Assembly: GCF_014651035.1 (NCBI RefSeq)
Contig: NZ_BMWC01000017.1
Span: 1-64,000, forward strand
Direction: 5' to 3'
Length of the DNA stretch: 64,000 nucleotides
From: Streptomyces lomondensis
GTDB taxonomy: Bacteria > Actinomycetota > Actinomycetes > Streptomycetales > Streptomycetaceae
The stretch's first letter is position 1. The number at the start of each line of letters is the position of its first letter. Positions 16,664 through 25,405 of the stretch are shown piece by piece. Made by a program: the position numbers and the translations under genes. The notes beneath the pieces are model-generated. The model did not search any database and was not told where the DNA came from. It worked only from the letters and a program-made list of their open reading frames with translations.

Positions 16664-18367
16664 TCAGCCGGCCCAGCGGTCCTCGCCCGGCCTGCGCACC
16701 ACGGTGAGCAGCCCGTCGTGGCCGGCCACCGCCTCCAGGGCCAGCGTGCGGTAGCCGGCCTGCCCGAAGAACACGGTGATGCGGTCCTGGTCCTCGCTCA
16801 GCACCATCCCTTCGCCCCACTGCTCGTGCCGCACCTCGGTGCCGACGGGATAGGCGGCCGCGGCCGGGTGGGCGGGCCGCTCCTCCGGCCCCTGCCCGGC
16901 AGGGTCCGCGTCGCACAGGTCGCAGTTCCCGCACGGCCCCGCGTGCTCCTCGCCGAAGTAGCCGAGCAGGAAGCGCCGCCGGCAGCCGGTGGTCTCGGCG
17001 TACGCCCGGGCCATCTCGACCCGCGTCCGGTCGGTCCGGCGGTGCGCCTGCGCCGCCCGCGCGGCCTCCTCGACCGCCTGCCCGGGAGACACGCCGCCGG
17101 CCGGGCGCACCTCGCCCTCCTCCCCCGTGGCCACGGCGTCGGCTTCCTCCAGCAGGTTCACCGCCGCGGTGACCCGGTTCCTGGACAGGCCGGTCTCCTG
17201 GCGGAGTTCGTCGAGGTCCCGGGGGTCCTCGCGGTGCTCGTGGACGGCGTGGGCCACGTCCGACAGGGTGTCGCGGCCCGGGGCGCGGCCCGCGAAGTAC
17301 GTCTGCATGCCCGTGTCCTCGGACCGGTAGTGCAGGACGGCGAGGGCCGGATGCCCGTCCCTGCCGCAGCGGCCGATCTCCTGGTAGTAGGCGTCCAGGG
17401 AACCCGGCAGCGAGGCGTGCAGCACGAACCGTACGTCCTCCTTGTCGATGCCCATGCCGAACGCCGAGGTCGCCACCACCACGTCGGCCGCGCCGGAGAG
17501 GAAGGCGTCATGGATCCGCTCGCGTTCGGCGGCGCGCAGTCCGGCGTGGTAGGCCTCCGTGGCCAGGCCCAGGGCGGCCAGTTCGCGGGCGTAGTGCTCG
17601 CTGTCCCTGCGGGTCCCGGCGTAGACGATGCCCGGCTTGGGCTCGACGGCGGCCCGTTCTACGACGGCTCGGCGCCGTTCGTCGTCGTCCAGGAAGCGGC
17701 GGGCCTCCAGTCTGATGTTGGGGCGGTCGAAGCCGGTGACCAGCAGCCGCGGCCGGCGCATGCCCAGGCGTTCGGCGATCTCCCGGCGCACGGGTGCGGC
17801 GGCGGTGGCGGTCAGGGCCAGGACGGGTGGCCGGCCCACGCGGCGTGCCGCCTGTTCGAGGCGCAGGTAGTCGGGGCGGAAGTCGTGGCCCCAGGAGGAC
17901 ACGCACTGGGCCTCGTCCACCACGAACAGGGCGGGGCGTGCCTCGGCCAGCCGCTCCACCACCTCGTCCTTGGCCAGTTGCTCCGGCGACAGGTACAGCA
18001 GGCGCGCGTCGCCCCGGCGCACCGCGTCCCAGGCGTCCTCCGTCGCGGCCGCGCCGAGGTCGGAGTTGACCGCGACGGCGCCGGGCGCGCGGTCGCCGTC
18101 CGGCAGGCCCGCGATCTGGTCCCGCTGGAGGGCCAGCAGCGGCGACACGACCACGACCGGGCCGGACAGCAGCAGGGCGGGGACCTGGTAGACGGCGGAC
18201 TTGCCGGCGCCGGTCGGCATGACGACGAGGGTGTCCTCGCCGTCGAGCACCCATTCCATGGCGGTGAGTTGCTCCGGCAGCAGGGTGTCCCAGCCGAAGA
18301 CCTCGGCGGCGGCCTGCCGCAGGCGTGCGGCCCGGCTCCGGTCCGTCCGCGGCCGCTCGCGTCCCAT
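16664..18367 (-). CDS. recQ: RecQ-family ATP-dependent DNA helicase
   Basis: The 567-residue protein carries Walker A PTGAGKS at 51-57, a DEAQ box at 151-154, the RecQ loop CVSSWGHDFRPDYLRL just after it, motif V/VI (VVVATSAFGMGIDKEDVR, QEIGRCGRDG), and the zinc-binding C-terminal cluster CRRRFLLGYFGEEHAGPCG. It lacks an HRDC domain, like short actinobacterial RecQ proteins. It unwinds DNA 3' to 5' in recombination and fork repair. The neighbouring winged-helix gene on the same strand ends 114 bp upstream of nothing shared, so co-regulation is uncertain. Confidence 0.9.
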   Translation of the reverse strand: MGRERPRTDRSRAARLRQAAAEVFGWDTLLPEQLTAMEWVLDGEDTLVVMPTGAGKSAVYQVPALLLSGPVVVVSPLLALQRDQIAGLPDGDRAPGAVAVNSDLGAAATEDAWDAVRRGDARLLYLSPEQLAKDEVVERLAEARPALFVVDEAQCVSSWGHDFRPDYLRLEQAARRVGRPPVLALTATAAAPVRREIAERLGMRRPRLLVTGFDRPNIRLEARRFLDDDERRRAVVERAAVEPKPGIVYAGTRRDSEHYARELAALGLATEAYHAGLRAAERERIHDAFLSGAADVVVATSAFGMGIDKEDVRFVLHASLPGSLDAYYQEIGRCGRDGHPALAVLHYRSEDTGMQTYFAGRAPGRDTLSDVAHAVHEHREDPRDLDELRQETGLSRNRVTAAVNLLEEADAVATGEEGEVRPAGGVSPGQAVEEAARAAQAHRRTDRTRVEMARAYAETTGCRRRFLLGYFGEEHAGPCGNCDLCDADPAGQGPEERPAHPAAAAYPVGTEVRHEQWGEGMVLSEDQDRITVFFGQAGYRTLALEAVAGHDGLLTVVRRPGEDRWAG

Positions 18368-18481
18368 GCCGGGCTCCTCGCTGCTCCGTTTGCTGCTCCG
18401 TGCGGACGCGTCCGGGAGTCGCGCCCGCGGCGCACTCCTGGGTACCCGCGGGGCCGGGCGCGTATCAGTGGGTGACGGTCG

Positions 18482-19582
18482 TCAGCCGGGGGACGCGGCG
18501 ATCCGCATCCGGTGGCTGTCGCCGTCGGAGAGGAAGGACGCCAGCGCCCGCCCTTCCTCGGCGACGGCGGCGCGCTCGGCGCGGGAGAAGCGGCGCAGCG
18601 GGGTGACCAGGACGGTGTCCGCCTCGACGGTCCAGGTCGCGGCGACCCGGCCGTCGACCAGGACGACGCGGGCGCCGGCGACCGAGAGGCCGCGGTGGGC
18701 GTCGTCGATGATCCGGCCGCGGTCGTGGTAGCCGAGGATCGCGTTGTCGAACGCGGGCAGGAACCGCACCGGGGCGGGCGTCTCGGGGTCGGGGCGTGGG
18801 GCGTCGGGGAGGTCGAGGAGTTCCCGGCCGCGTTCGTCGCGGAAGGCGACCAGTTCGCCGCGCAGGGCGGAGACCGCGGCCGGCAGTCCGGCCAGGCCGC
18901 ACCAGGCGCGCAGGTCGGCCGAGGCGGCGGGCCCGAAGGCGGCCAGGTAACGCCGTACCAGCGCCTGCCCCACGGGATCGGAGCCGTCCGGGGCCGGAGG
19001 GTCGGTGTCGCGCCCCAGCCAGGAGGAGATCAGCGCGTAGCGCGCTCCCCCGGTCGTGCGCCACAGCCCGCGCGGCGGCAGTTGCGCGGTCGGGAGGAGG
19101 GCGGCGGCCAGCATCTCGCCCAGGGGCCGGGGCCCCGGGGCCGGCCAGCGGTCGGAGACGGCTCGCGCGAGTTCGGACATCGTGCGGGGTTCGCCGTCGG
19201 CCATGACCTTGCGGCCCGCCACCGCGAGTTCGCCGAGATCGACCCCGTCGAGTTCGCGGCGGTAGGTCCCGAGCACTCGCTGGCGCAGCATGCCGTCGTG
19301 GCGGGACCGCCAGGCCACGACGTCGTCGGCGGTGACGAGGTGGACGGTGCGGCGCATGAGGTGGGTCCGCACCACGCGCCGACCGGTCAGCAGGTCCGAC
19401 AGCGCCGCCGGGTCGAACGCCCGCAGCCGGGACCAGAGCCCGACGAACGGCTCCTGCGGTTCCTGCGCCTGGAGGCCGCACAGGTGCGTAACGGCGTCGA
19501 GCACCGGCAGGTCGGCGCGGTCGAGCAGCAACTGCCGGGCGAGGGTCGCGCGGTTGAGCGCCCGGGCGTCGAGAACGGTCAT
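18482..19582 (-). CDS. Winged-helix DNA-binding domain protein (HTH_42/AlkZ-like)
   Basis: The start at 19582 (MTVLDARALNRATLARQLLL) gives 366 residues. The QAQEPQEPFVGLWSRL motif near residue 40, the VRTHLMRRTVHLVTADD stretch near 75 and the C-terminal FDNAILGYHDRGRI are typical of the HTH_42 family, which includes glycosylases of the AlkZ/YcaQ type that open DNA crosslinks. In this branch the enzymatic role is unproven. Upstream the frame runs open for 900 bp against the ABC gene, but that extension is a strand shadow. Confidence 0.82.
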   Translation of the reverse strand: MTVLDARALNRATLARQLLLDRADLPVLDAVTHLCGLQAQEPQEPFVGLWSRLRAFDPAALSDLLTGRRVVRTHLMRRTVHLVTADDVVAWRSRHDGMLRQRVLGTYRRELDGVDLGELAVAGRKVMADGEPRTMSELARAVSDRWPAPGPRPLGEMLAAALLPTAQLPPRGLWRTTGGARYALISSWLGRDTDPPAPDGSDPVGQALVRRYLAAFGPAASADLRAWCGLAGLPAAVSALRGELVAFRDERGRELLDLPDAPRPDPETPAPVRFLPAFDNAILGYHDRGRIIDDAHRGLSVAGARVVLVDGRVAATWTVEADTVLVTPLRRFSRAERAAVAEEGRALASFLSDGDSHRMRIAASPG

Positions 19583-19662
19583 CGGAGCATCTCGGCCTTC
19601 GCATCGTGTGCCTGGGCCGGCCCGTCGGGATGTCCGGGCGGCTCGCACGACCACCGTCGCAG

Positions 19663-19751
19663 GGGATGCGGTCAGGTGGTGACCGCATCCCATGCGCCGG
19701 CCGGGGGTTCGGTTCCCCGCGGCGGCTGGGGTTCGGAAGAACCGAACCCCC
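19663..19751 (+). promoter_or_regulatory. Stacked inverted repeats upstream of ABC operon
   Basis: GGGATGCGGTCA (19663) and TGACCGCATCCC (19680) form a perfect 12-bp hairpin that could end the leftward or rightward transcript. Next, GGGGGTTCGGTTC (19703) is the exact inverse of GAACCGAACCCCC (19739), and a second copy GGGGTTCGG (19728) also pairs with CCGAACCCC (19742). The three GGTTCGG half-sites can act as an operator in DNA or as two competing RNA stems. They lie 110-160 bp before the ATPase start. Confidence 0.55.
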
Positions 19752-19861
19752 AGTCCGGGTGCCTCCCTCATGGTGCTCTGACCTGCGGATTCGTACCGTC
19801 GAAGGACCGTCGGCGCGCATCCGGGGCGCCGGCCCGACCGCGGAAGCAGGCACCCCGCATC

Positions 19862-20551
19862 ATGGACGCCGTCCTCGAGCTGACCCACGTCACCCGGACC
19901 TACCGTCACGGTCCGCACGCCGTGCACGCGCTGCGCGACCTCGACGCCCGGCTGTACGCGCACTCCCTCACCGCCGTGACGGGCCCCTCCGGCTCCGGGA
20001 AGTCGACCCTCCTCCAGTGCGCGGCCGGGCTCGACCGGCCCACCTCCGGCACCGTGCGGCTGGCCGGCCGGGAGATCAGCGCGATGGGCGAGCGCGAGCT
20101 CACCCGGCTGCGGCGCGCGCGCATCGGTTTCGTCTTCCAGTCCTTCAACCTGCTGCCGACGTTGACCGCGCAGGAGAACGTCCTGCTGCCGCTGCGCCTG
20201 GACGGCCGGCGCCGGGACCCGGTCCGGGCCCGCCGGATGCTGGCCCGCGTCGGTCTGGACGGGCGCGCGGACGCCCGGCCGGGCGAGCTGTCCGGCGGGC
20301 AGCAGCAGCGTGTGGCGATCGCCCGGGCGCTCATCACCGAGCCGGACGTGGTGTTCGCGGACGAGCCCACGGGCGCGCTCGACCAGGACACGGCGGCGGG
20401 CGTGCTGGAGCTGCTGCGGGAGGCGGTCGGCGAACACGGGGCCACGGTCGTCGTCGTGACCCACGACCCGGCGGTCGCCGCCCGGGCGGACCGGGTGCTG
20501 CGGCTGGCGGACGGCCGGATCGCGCACGACACCGTGGGGGTGCCGGCATGA
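19862..20551 (+). CDS. ABC transporter ATPase, MacB/LolD type
   Basis: The 229-residue protein has Walker A GPSGSGKST (about residues 41-49), Q-loop FVFQSFNLLPTLT, the signature LSGGQQQRVAIARAL, Walker B VVFADEPTGALD and the H-loop VVTHDP, the standard set for ATPases that drive FtsX-like permeases. It overlaps the permease gene by 4 bp (ATGA). Together with the downstream kinase and regulator it resembles antimicrobial-peptide or lipid-export modules with their own sensor. Confidence 0.9.
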   Translation: MDAVLELTHVTRTYRHGPHAVHALRDLDARLYAHSLTAVTGPSGSGKSTLLQCAAGLDRPTSGTVRLAGREISAMGERELTRLRRARIGFVFQSFNLLPTLTAQENVLLPLRLDGRRRDPVRARRMLARVGLDGRADARPGELSGGQQQRVAIARALITEPDVVFADEPTGALDQDTAAGVLELLREAVGEHGATVVVVTHDPAVAARADRVLRLADGRIAHDTVGVPA

Positions 20552-21858
20552 CCACCGGTCTCGCCACCGCCTCGGTCCGGGCCCGCCCCTCCGCGTTCGC
20601 CGGCGTCTTCGCCGCCCTCGTCTTCTCCGCGACCGTCGTCACCGCCTGCGTGGCCATCGCGGTCTCCGCAGCCCAAGCGCCCGCGTCGGCCGCCCAGGCG
20701 GCCCTGTCCGAGATGGGCGTGGCCTTCACCCTGCTCACCGTCTACCTGTCCGTCTTCGTCATCGGCCAGGTGATGTCCCTGGCCGTCGCCCAGCGGCGGC
20801 GGGAGAGCGCGCTGCTGCGTGCGGTCGGCGCCGGGCCGTGGCAGATCCGCCGCATGGTGGCGGTCGAGGCGCTGTGCGCGGCGCTGCTGGCGCTGCCGGT
20901 CGGGTACGCACTGGGGGCGCTGCTGGCCCGTGTGTGGTTCGCCGGGCTGGCCGGGGCCGGGTCGGTCCCGGACGGGATGGCGCTGCGGACCGGACTGCCG
21001 CCGCTGTTCGCGGCGTTCGGGGTGCTCTTCGTCTCCTCGCAGCTCGGGGGCATGATCGGGGCCTGGCGGGCGTCGCGGATCCGGCCGTCGGAGGCGCTCG
21101 CCGGCTCACAGGTGCAGGGCGGCGAACGGCCGGGCCGGGTGCGGGGGTTCGCCTCGCTGGCCTTCCTCGCCGCGGCGGGCGCGCTGACGGTCGCCTCGAC
21201 GGTGAGTTCCGCGCGGGACGCGGCGGCGCAGATCCCGCTGGTGCTGCTGGCCTACCTCGTGGCGATCGGGCTCGCCGGGCCCTGGATCGGGCGGCTGGCG
21301 ACGGCGGTCGCGGCGCCGTTGCTGCGGCGCTTCGGCGGGGTCGCGGGGGAGCTGGCCGTCGCCGGGTGCCGGGCGCGGGCGCGCCGGCTGTCGGCGGCGA
21401 TCACCCCGATCGCGCTGGTGACGGCGTTCGCGCTCGCCAAGTTCGTGTCGCTGACCGGGGCCGGGGCCACCGACTGGATGGAGGTCTTCGGGACGCTGCT
21501 GTACGCGGGCTTCGCCGGTCTCGTGGCCGCCAACACCCTCGTCATGCTGGTGCTGGAGCGGCTGCGGGAGTTCTCCCTGCTGCGGACGGTCGGGGCGGAG
21601 AAGCGGCAGGTCGTGGCGGTGGTGGTGGCCGAGGGCGCGGTCACGGCCCTGGCCGGGGTGGGCGCGGGGGTGCTCGCGGCCTGCGCGGTGATGGTGCCGC
21701 TCGGCGCCAGGACCGGCACGCCCGTTTCGGGGCTGCCGGGGTGGGTGTGGGCGGCGACGCTGTGCTGCGGCGCGGCGCTCGTGTGGGCGGCGTCGTGTGC
21801 GCCGCTGGGGCGCATGCTGCGGGTGCGGCCGATCGAGGGGGTGCTGCGGAGGACGTGA
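20548..21858 (+). CDS. FtsX-like ABC permease
   Basis: The 436-residue protein has two FtsX-type halves. Each has SVFVIGQVMSLAVAQRRRES or ANTLVMLVLERLREFSLLRT, followed by LRAVGA/LRTVGA coupling segments that contact the ATPase, for 7-8 transmembrane helices in all. It is the membrane subunit for the upstream ATPase. Its 3' end is part of a 36-bp repeat array that runs into the kinase gene. Confidence 0.88.
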   Translation: MTTGLATASVRARPSAFAGVFAALVFSATVVTACVAIAVSAAQAPASAAQAALSEMGVAFTLLTVYLSVFVIGQVMSLAVAQRRRESALLRAVGAGPWQIRRMVAVEALCAALLALPVGYALGALLARVWFAGLAGAGSVPDGMALRTGLPPLFAAFGVLFVSSQLGGMIGAWRASRIRPSEALAGSQVQGGERPGRVRGFASLAFLAAAGALTVASTVSSARDAAAQIPLVLLAYLVAIGLAGPWIGRLATAVAAPLLRRFGGVAGELAVAGCRARARRLSAAITPIALVTAFALAKFVSLTGAGATDWMEVFGTLLYAGFAGLVAANTLVMLVLERLREFSLLRTVGAEKRQVVAVVVAEGAVTALAGVGAGVLAACAVMVPLGARTGTPVSGLPGWVWAATLCCGAALVWAASCAPLGRMLRVRPIEGVLRRT

Positions 21859-22041
21859 GGCCGGTATGCGCGACACGTGCGGCGGAGGGCACGGGACCGA
21901 CATCCACGACACGAGGCCGACAGGCACGACACGCGCTGCGGAGGACACGAGGCCGACATGCGCGACACGCGCCGCGGAGGACACGAGGCCGACATGCGCG
22001 ACACGCGCCGCGGAGGACACGAGACCGACATGCGCGACACC
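21846..22041 (+). repeat. 36-bp tandem repeat between permease and kinase genes
   Basis: The unit ATGCGCGACACGCGCCGCGG followed by AGGACACGAGGCCGAC is 36 bp long. Copies start at 21866 (diverged), 21902 (cut to 20 bp), 21922 (diverged), 21958, 21994 and 22030 (start of a last partial copy); the two units at 21958 and 21994 are nearly identical. The first copy overlaps the permease stop codon. Each full copy carries a GGAGG/GAGG sequence and an ATG, all in one frame with the kinase, giving a 12-residue peptide repeat if translated. Confidence 0.85.
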
Positions 22042-22077
22042 ATGATTCCGACACCGCCGCGACGAAAGCCGCTTCCC

Positions 22078-23358
22078 ATGCCCCACCCACGCCGCAAGCT
22101 CCTGGGGAACCCCCGCGAGGCCGCCTACGCGCTGCTCGCTCCCCTGCCGGGCATCGTCTGCGGCTTCGCGCTGCTCGCCCTGCTCGCCGTCTCCCTCGTC
22201 GCCTCCGTCACCCAGGTCGGCCTCGTCCTGCTCGTCGGGGTCCTCGCCGTGGCCCGGGCCACCGGAGCACTGCACCGCGGGATGCTGCGGGCCCTGCTCG
22301 GCGAGGACATCCCCGCCCCGCCCGGGCGGGGCGGGGCGCGCGGGCTCGTCGCCGCGCTGCGGGCGGCGCTCACCGACAGCGACGGATGGCGGGCGGCGGC
22401 CTTCGCCGTCGCGTACGCACCGCTCGGCGTCGTCCTGTTCGTCGTCTCCGTCGGCGTGCGCCTGTACGGGCTCGCCGGGCTGACCTATCCGCTGTGGTGG
22501 TGGGCCGTCGAGGAGGAGGACGGAGCGCGCGGGATCGGGATCGCCGGCGACGTCCGTATGGACAGCTGGCCGACGGCCCTGCTCACCGCGGTCGTGGGGC
22601 TGGGCGTGCTGGCCTTCTCGGCCTGGTCGACGCGCGGGCTGCTCACCCAGGTCGTGCGGCCCATGGCACGCGCCCTGCTCGGCCGCGGCCGGCTCGACGA
22701 GCGGGTGCACGTGCTGGAGGAGACCCGGGCGCTGGCCGTCCAGGACTCGGCCGCGACCCTCCGCCGTATCGAACGGGACCTCCACGACGGCGCACAGTCC
22801 CGGCTGCTCGCCGTCGCCATGGCCCTCGCCGGCGCGAAGGACCAGCTGGCCCGCGCCCCCGGCGACACCCCCGAACTGGCCCGCGGCCGGGATCTGGTGG
22901 ACTCCGCGCTCGACAACTCCCGTACCGCCATGGCCGAGTTGCGCGACCTGGTCCGCGGCATCCACCCACCGGCCCTCAACGACGGCCTGGACGTGGCCCT
23001 GGAGACCCTCGCCGCCCGCGCCGGCCTGCCCGTCACCACCCGGATCGACCTGTCGTCCCGTCCCCCCGAGTCCATCGAGTCGATCGCCTACTTCTGCGCG
23101 GCGGAGCTCCTCGCCAACGCCGCCCGGCACGCGGGCGCCTCGCGCGCCGAGGTGGAGGCGTACGAAGAGGACGGCGTCCTGCACCTGGTGGTGCGCGACG
23201 ACGGGCGCGGCGGCGCCCGGCCGCTGGCGGGGAACGGCTCCGGCGGCACGGGCCTCACCGGGCTGGCCGAGCGGGTGAGTACGGTGGACGGGCGGCTGCT
23301 GATCGACAGCCCCCACGGCGGCCCGACCACCGTCACGGCCCGACTGCCCCTCGGCTAG
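22078..23358 (+). CDS. Sensor histidine kinase, NarL-partner type (HisKA_3)
   Basis: From the ATG at 22078 the protein is 426 residues. An N-terminal sensor region with four hydrophobic helices (residues 15-190) is followed by the HisKA_3 box IERDLHDGAQSRLLAVAMAL with the phospho-His at residue 236, and the HATPase domain (AELLANAARHAGAS, VRDDGRGG, GTGLTGLAERV). The open frame extends upstream through the repeat array, and in-frame ATGs occur at 22030 and 22042, so the start is uncertain. It signals to the response regulator encoded 9 bp downstream. Confidence 0.87.
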   Translation: MPHPRRKLLGNPREAAYALLAPLPGIVCGFALLALLAVSLVASVTQVGLVLLVGVLAVARATGALHRGMLRALLGEDIPAPPGRGGARGLVAALRAALTDSDGWRAAAFAVAYAPLGVVLFVVSVGVRLYGLAGLTYPLWWWAVEEEDGARGIGIAGDVRMDSWPTALLTAVVGLGVLAFSAWSTRGLLTQVVRPMARALLGRGRLDERVHVLEETRALAVQDSAATLRRIERDLHDGAQSRLLAVAMALAGAKDQLARAPGDTPELARGRDLVDSALDNSRTAMAELRDLVRGIHPPALNDGLDVALETLAARAGLPVTTRIDLSSRPPESIESIAYFCAAELLANAARHAGASRAEVEAYEEDGVLHLVVRDDGRGGARPLAGNGSGGTGLTGLAERVSTVDGRLLIDSPHGGPTTVTARLPLG

Positions 23359-23367
23359 GAGCCTTTC

Positions 23368-24012
23368 ATGCGCATCGTCATCGCCGAGGACGCGGCCGTG
23401 GTCCGGGAGGGCCTGGTGCAGCTGCTGCGCGACCGCGGCCTGGACGTGGTGGCCTCCGTCGGCGACGCGGAGGCGCTGCTCGCCGCCGTGGCGGAGCACC
23501 GCCCCGACGCGGTCGTCGCGGACATCCGGATGCCACCGACCTTCCGCGACGAAGGGCTGCGGGTGGCGCTCGCTCTGCGCGAGCGCCACCCGCGGCTGGG
23601 GGTGCTGCTCTTCTCCCAGTACGTCGAGACGCGCTACGCCGACCGCCTCGCCGCCACCGGCATGTCCGGCTTCGGCTACCTGCTCAAGGACCGGGTCGTC
23701 GACGTGGGCGATTTCGTCGACGCGCTGCACCGTGTGGCCGCGGGCGGCACGGCCCTGGACCCGGAGGTGGTCTCCCAGCTGCTGTTCGCCCGGCACGCCC
23801 GCGACGGTCTGTCGGCACTGACCGCCCGCGAGCACGAGGTGCTGGCCCTGATGGCCGAGGGCCGGACGAACACGGGCGTGGCCTCGGCCCTCGGCATCTC
23901 CCAGCGGGCGGTCGAGAAGCACACGGCAGGCATCTTCACCAAGCTCGGCCTGCAACGCACGGAGGAGGGCCACCGCCGGGTACTGGCCGTACTGCGCTAC
24001 CTCAAGGGCTGA
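23368..24012 (+). CDS. NarL/LuxR-family response regulator
   Basis: The 214-residue protein has a receiver domain (MRIVIAEDAAVVREGL, phospho-acceptor D52 in VVADIRMP, the Lys of YLLKDRV) and a LuxR-type HTH (LTAREHEVLALMAEGRTNTG...VEKHTAGIFTKLGL, residues 150-200). It is the partner of the upstream kinase and most likely controls the ABC-permease operon through the stacked repeats before 19862. That target is inferred. Confidence 0.9.
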   Translation: MRIVIAEDAAVVREGLVQLLRDRGLDVVASVGDAEALLAAVAEHRPDAVVADIRMPPTFRDEGLRVALALRERHPRLGVLLFSQYVETRYADRLAATGMSGFGYLLKDRVVDVGDFVDALHRVAAGGTALDPEVVSQLLFARHARDGLSALTAREHEVLALMAEGRTNTGVASALGISQRAVEKHTAGIFTKLGLQRTEEGHRRVLAVLRYLKG

Positions 24013-24258
24013 GGGCTACTCCAGGGGCTCCTCACCCAACGGATCCGTCGTGCGCAGGAACCGCTGGAGACGCGGAACCGCGTGGGCCGGTGACGGAGGC
24101 GCCTGGAGGAGCTCACCACGGAGCTGATCGAGCACGGTCAGCGCCGGGTGAGGTCCGCCAGGGGCCGCCGGACCGCGTCGGCCGGCCACTCATCGCCATG
24201 CTTCGGGCCGACACGGTCGCGTTCGTCCCGCGCGGCTGCGCGCCCTGGGCGGAACGCG

Positions 24259-24575
24259 TCAGCGGAGCCTGCTCGTCAGGCGGTACGAGCCGGACGGCAG
24301 CCGGTACGAGGCCACACCGTCGGTGTGCCCGAGGCATCGCACGCCGTCCACGCGGGCCAGGGGAGACCGCCCCTCGCGGACGGAGTCGGCCGAGACCGCC
24401 GGAAGGTGCAGCGTGGCCTCGCTGTTCGCGGGCACGACGGCCTCGTACGACAGCCTCGCGCTGCCGTCCGTCACCCGCCACTCGCTCCTGATCTCGCCGT
24501 ACGGCGAGACTTGCGAGCCCGTGACGTGCGTGATCCTTCCGGTGGGGTCGAGGTGCGGCCGCAGGACAGGCCCCC
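24259..24575 (-). pseudogene. C-terminal scrap of alpha-L-rhamnosidase
   Basis: The minus strand encodes SPYGEIRSEWRVTDGSARLS, EAVVPANSEATLHLPA and GVASYRLPSGSYRL in one frame, matching the C-terminal beta-sandwich of bacterial alpha-L-rhamnosidases (about 100 of about 900 residues). No catalytic domain or start remains. It is cut at about 24575, where a different scrap on the other strand begins. The 246 bp between 24013 and this scrap hold no gene I can support. Confidence 0.6.
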
Positions 24576-24581
24576 GCCACC

Positions 24582-24846
24582 CACTACAACCCCGCCCCGA
24601 TCGCCCGCCACGCCGACCTCTCGGTCAACGGCGGACCGGCCCGGCGGATCCTGTTCCCGACGACCTTCCACTTCAACAACTTCTGGGACCGTCCCGGCCA
24701 CCCTGAAGAAGGGAACCAACCGGCTCACTTTCACCGCGGAGGAACAGCCCGACTTCGACGGCGACACGTTCAACCAGTGCGACCAGCGCTCCCCGTACGC
24801 ACCGGTCATCGACCGGGTCGCGGTCACACCGCTCACGCAGAGGTAG
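24582..24846 (+). pseudogene. Frameshifted carbohydrate-binding module scrap
   Basis: The plus strand reads HYNPAPIARHADLSVNGGPA and FPTTFHFNNFWD, then shifts frame at about 24690 into VPATLKKGTNRLTFTAEEQP and ends SPYAPVIDRVAVTPLTQR. This matches the C-terminal carbohydrate-binding (CBM35/6-like) domain of secreted glycoside hydrolases. It abuts the opposite-strand rhamnosidase scrap, so a deletion or inversion joined two sugar-enzyme genes. Confidence 0.55.
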
Positions 24847-24931
24847 CCCGGGCCTTCCCGCGCTGTCGGCCCCCCACCCCCGGCGCCGGTGACCCCCGGC
24901 CCAGGGGTGGCGCGCGGGTGAGCGGTACGGA

Positions 24932-25276
24932 TCACTCGACGTCGTCGGCGCGCAGGACCAGGTCGAGCAGCCCCGGGAACCGCGCGTCGAACTCCTCGCG
25001 GCGCAGCCGGTTGACCCGCTTCGGCCCCTCGTCACGCTGCTCGACCAGGCCGGCGCCGCGCAGGACGGAGAAGTGGTGACTGAGCGCGGCCTTGCCGACC
25101 GGCACGTCGAAACTGCCGCAACTGCGCGTCCACACCGCGGAATCCGCCAGCTCGCGGATCAACCGGATGCGCACCGGATCGGCGAGCGCGGACAGCGCGG
25201 TCAGGACGGACACGTCCTCGGGGTCCGTGTGCACCGGTGCGGCGCGGTGACTCGCGCCGGCGGTCTGCTTCGCCAT
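24932..25276 (-). CDS. ArsR-family winged-helix regulator
   Basis: The 114-residue protein has the ArsR core: ALADPVRIRLIRELAD (residues 30-45), the recognition helix KAALSHHFSVLRGAGLVEQR (about 63-82) and a short wing. The single CG pair in WTRSCGSF is not a clear metal site, so it may sense an organic ligand, as in the YdfF/HTH_20 branch. It is divergent from the quinone oxidoreductase gene and probably represses it. Confidence 0.85.
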   Translation of the reverse strand: MAKQTAGASHRAAPVHTDPEDVSVLTALSALADPVRIRLIRELADSAVWTRSCGSFDVPVGKAALSHHFSVLRGAGLVEQRDEGPKRVNRLRREEFDARFPGLLDLVLRADDVE

Positions 25277-25331
25277 GCCCCTCTCCCTGCCCCGCGGCCC
25301 CGGCGCACCTGTCGGGTGGCCGAGCCGCTTG

Positions 25332-25388
25332 CCGAGTGTTCGATGAATATCTTACAGTCCGGGTGTTCGCTTTCTATTGAACACTCGG
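25332..25388. promoter_or_regulatory. Three GTGTTC half-sites in ArsR/oxidoreductase promoter
   Basis: CCGAGTGTTC at 25332 is the exact inverse of GAACACTCGG at 25379, and a third GTGTTC at 25363 pairs with GAACAC at 25379 across 10 bp. They fill the gap between the divergent starts and are the likely operator for the ArsR protein. Confidence 0.55.
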
Positions 25389-25405
25389 TCGGAGGGTGCG
25401 TTGCC

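Noticed and set aside
18512..19861. Long plus frame upstream of the ABC ATPase
   Set aside because: Opposite the winged-helix gene; family homology starts only at 19862.
21846..22041. Tandem repeats as a CRISPR array
   Set aside because: The 36-bp units are head-to-tail without unique spacers, and no cas genes are present.
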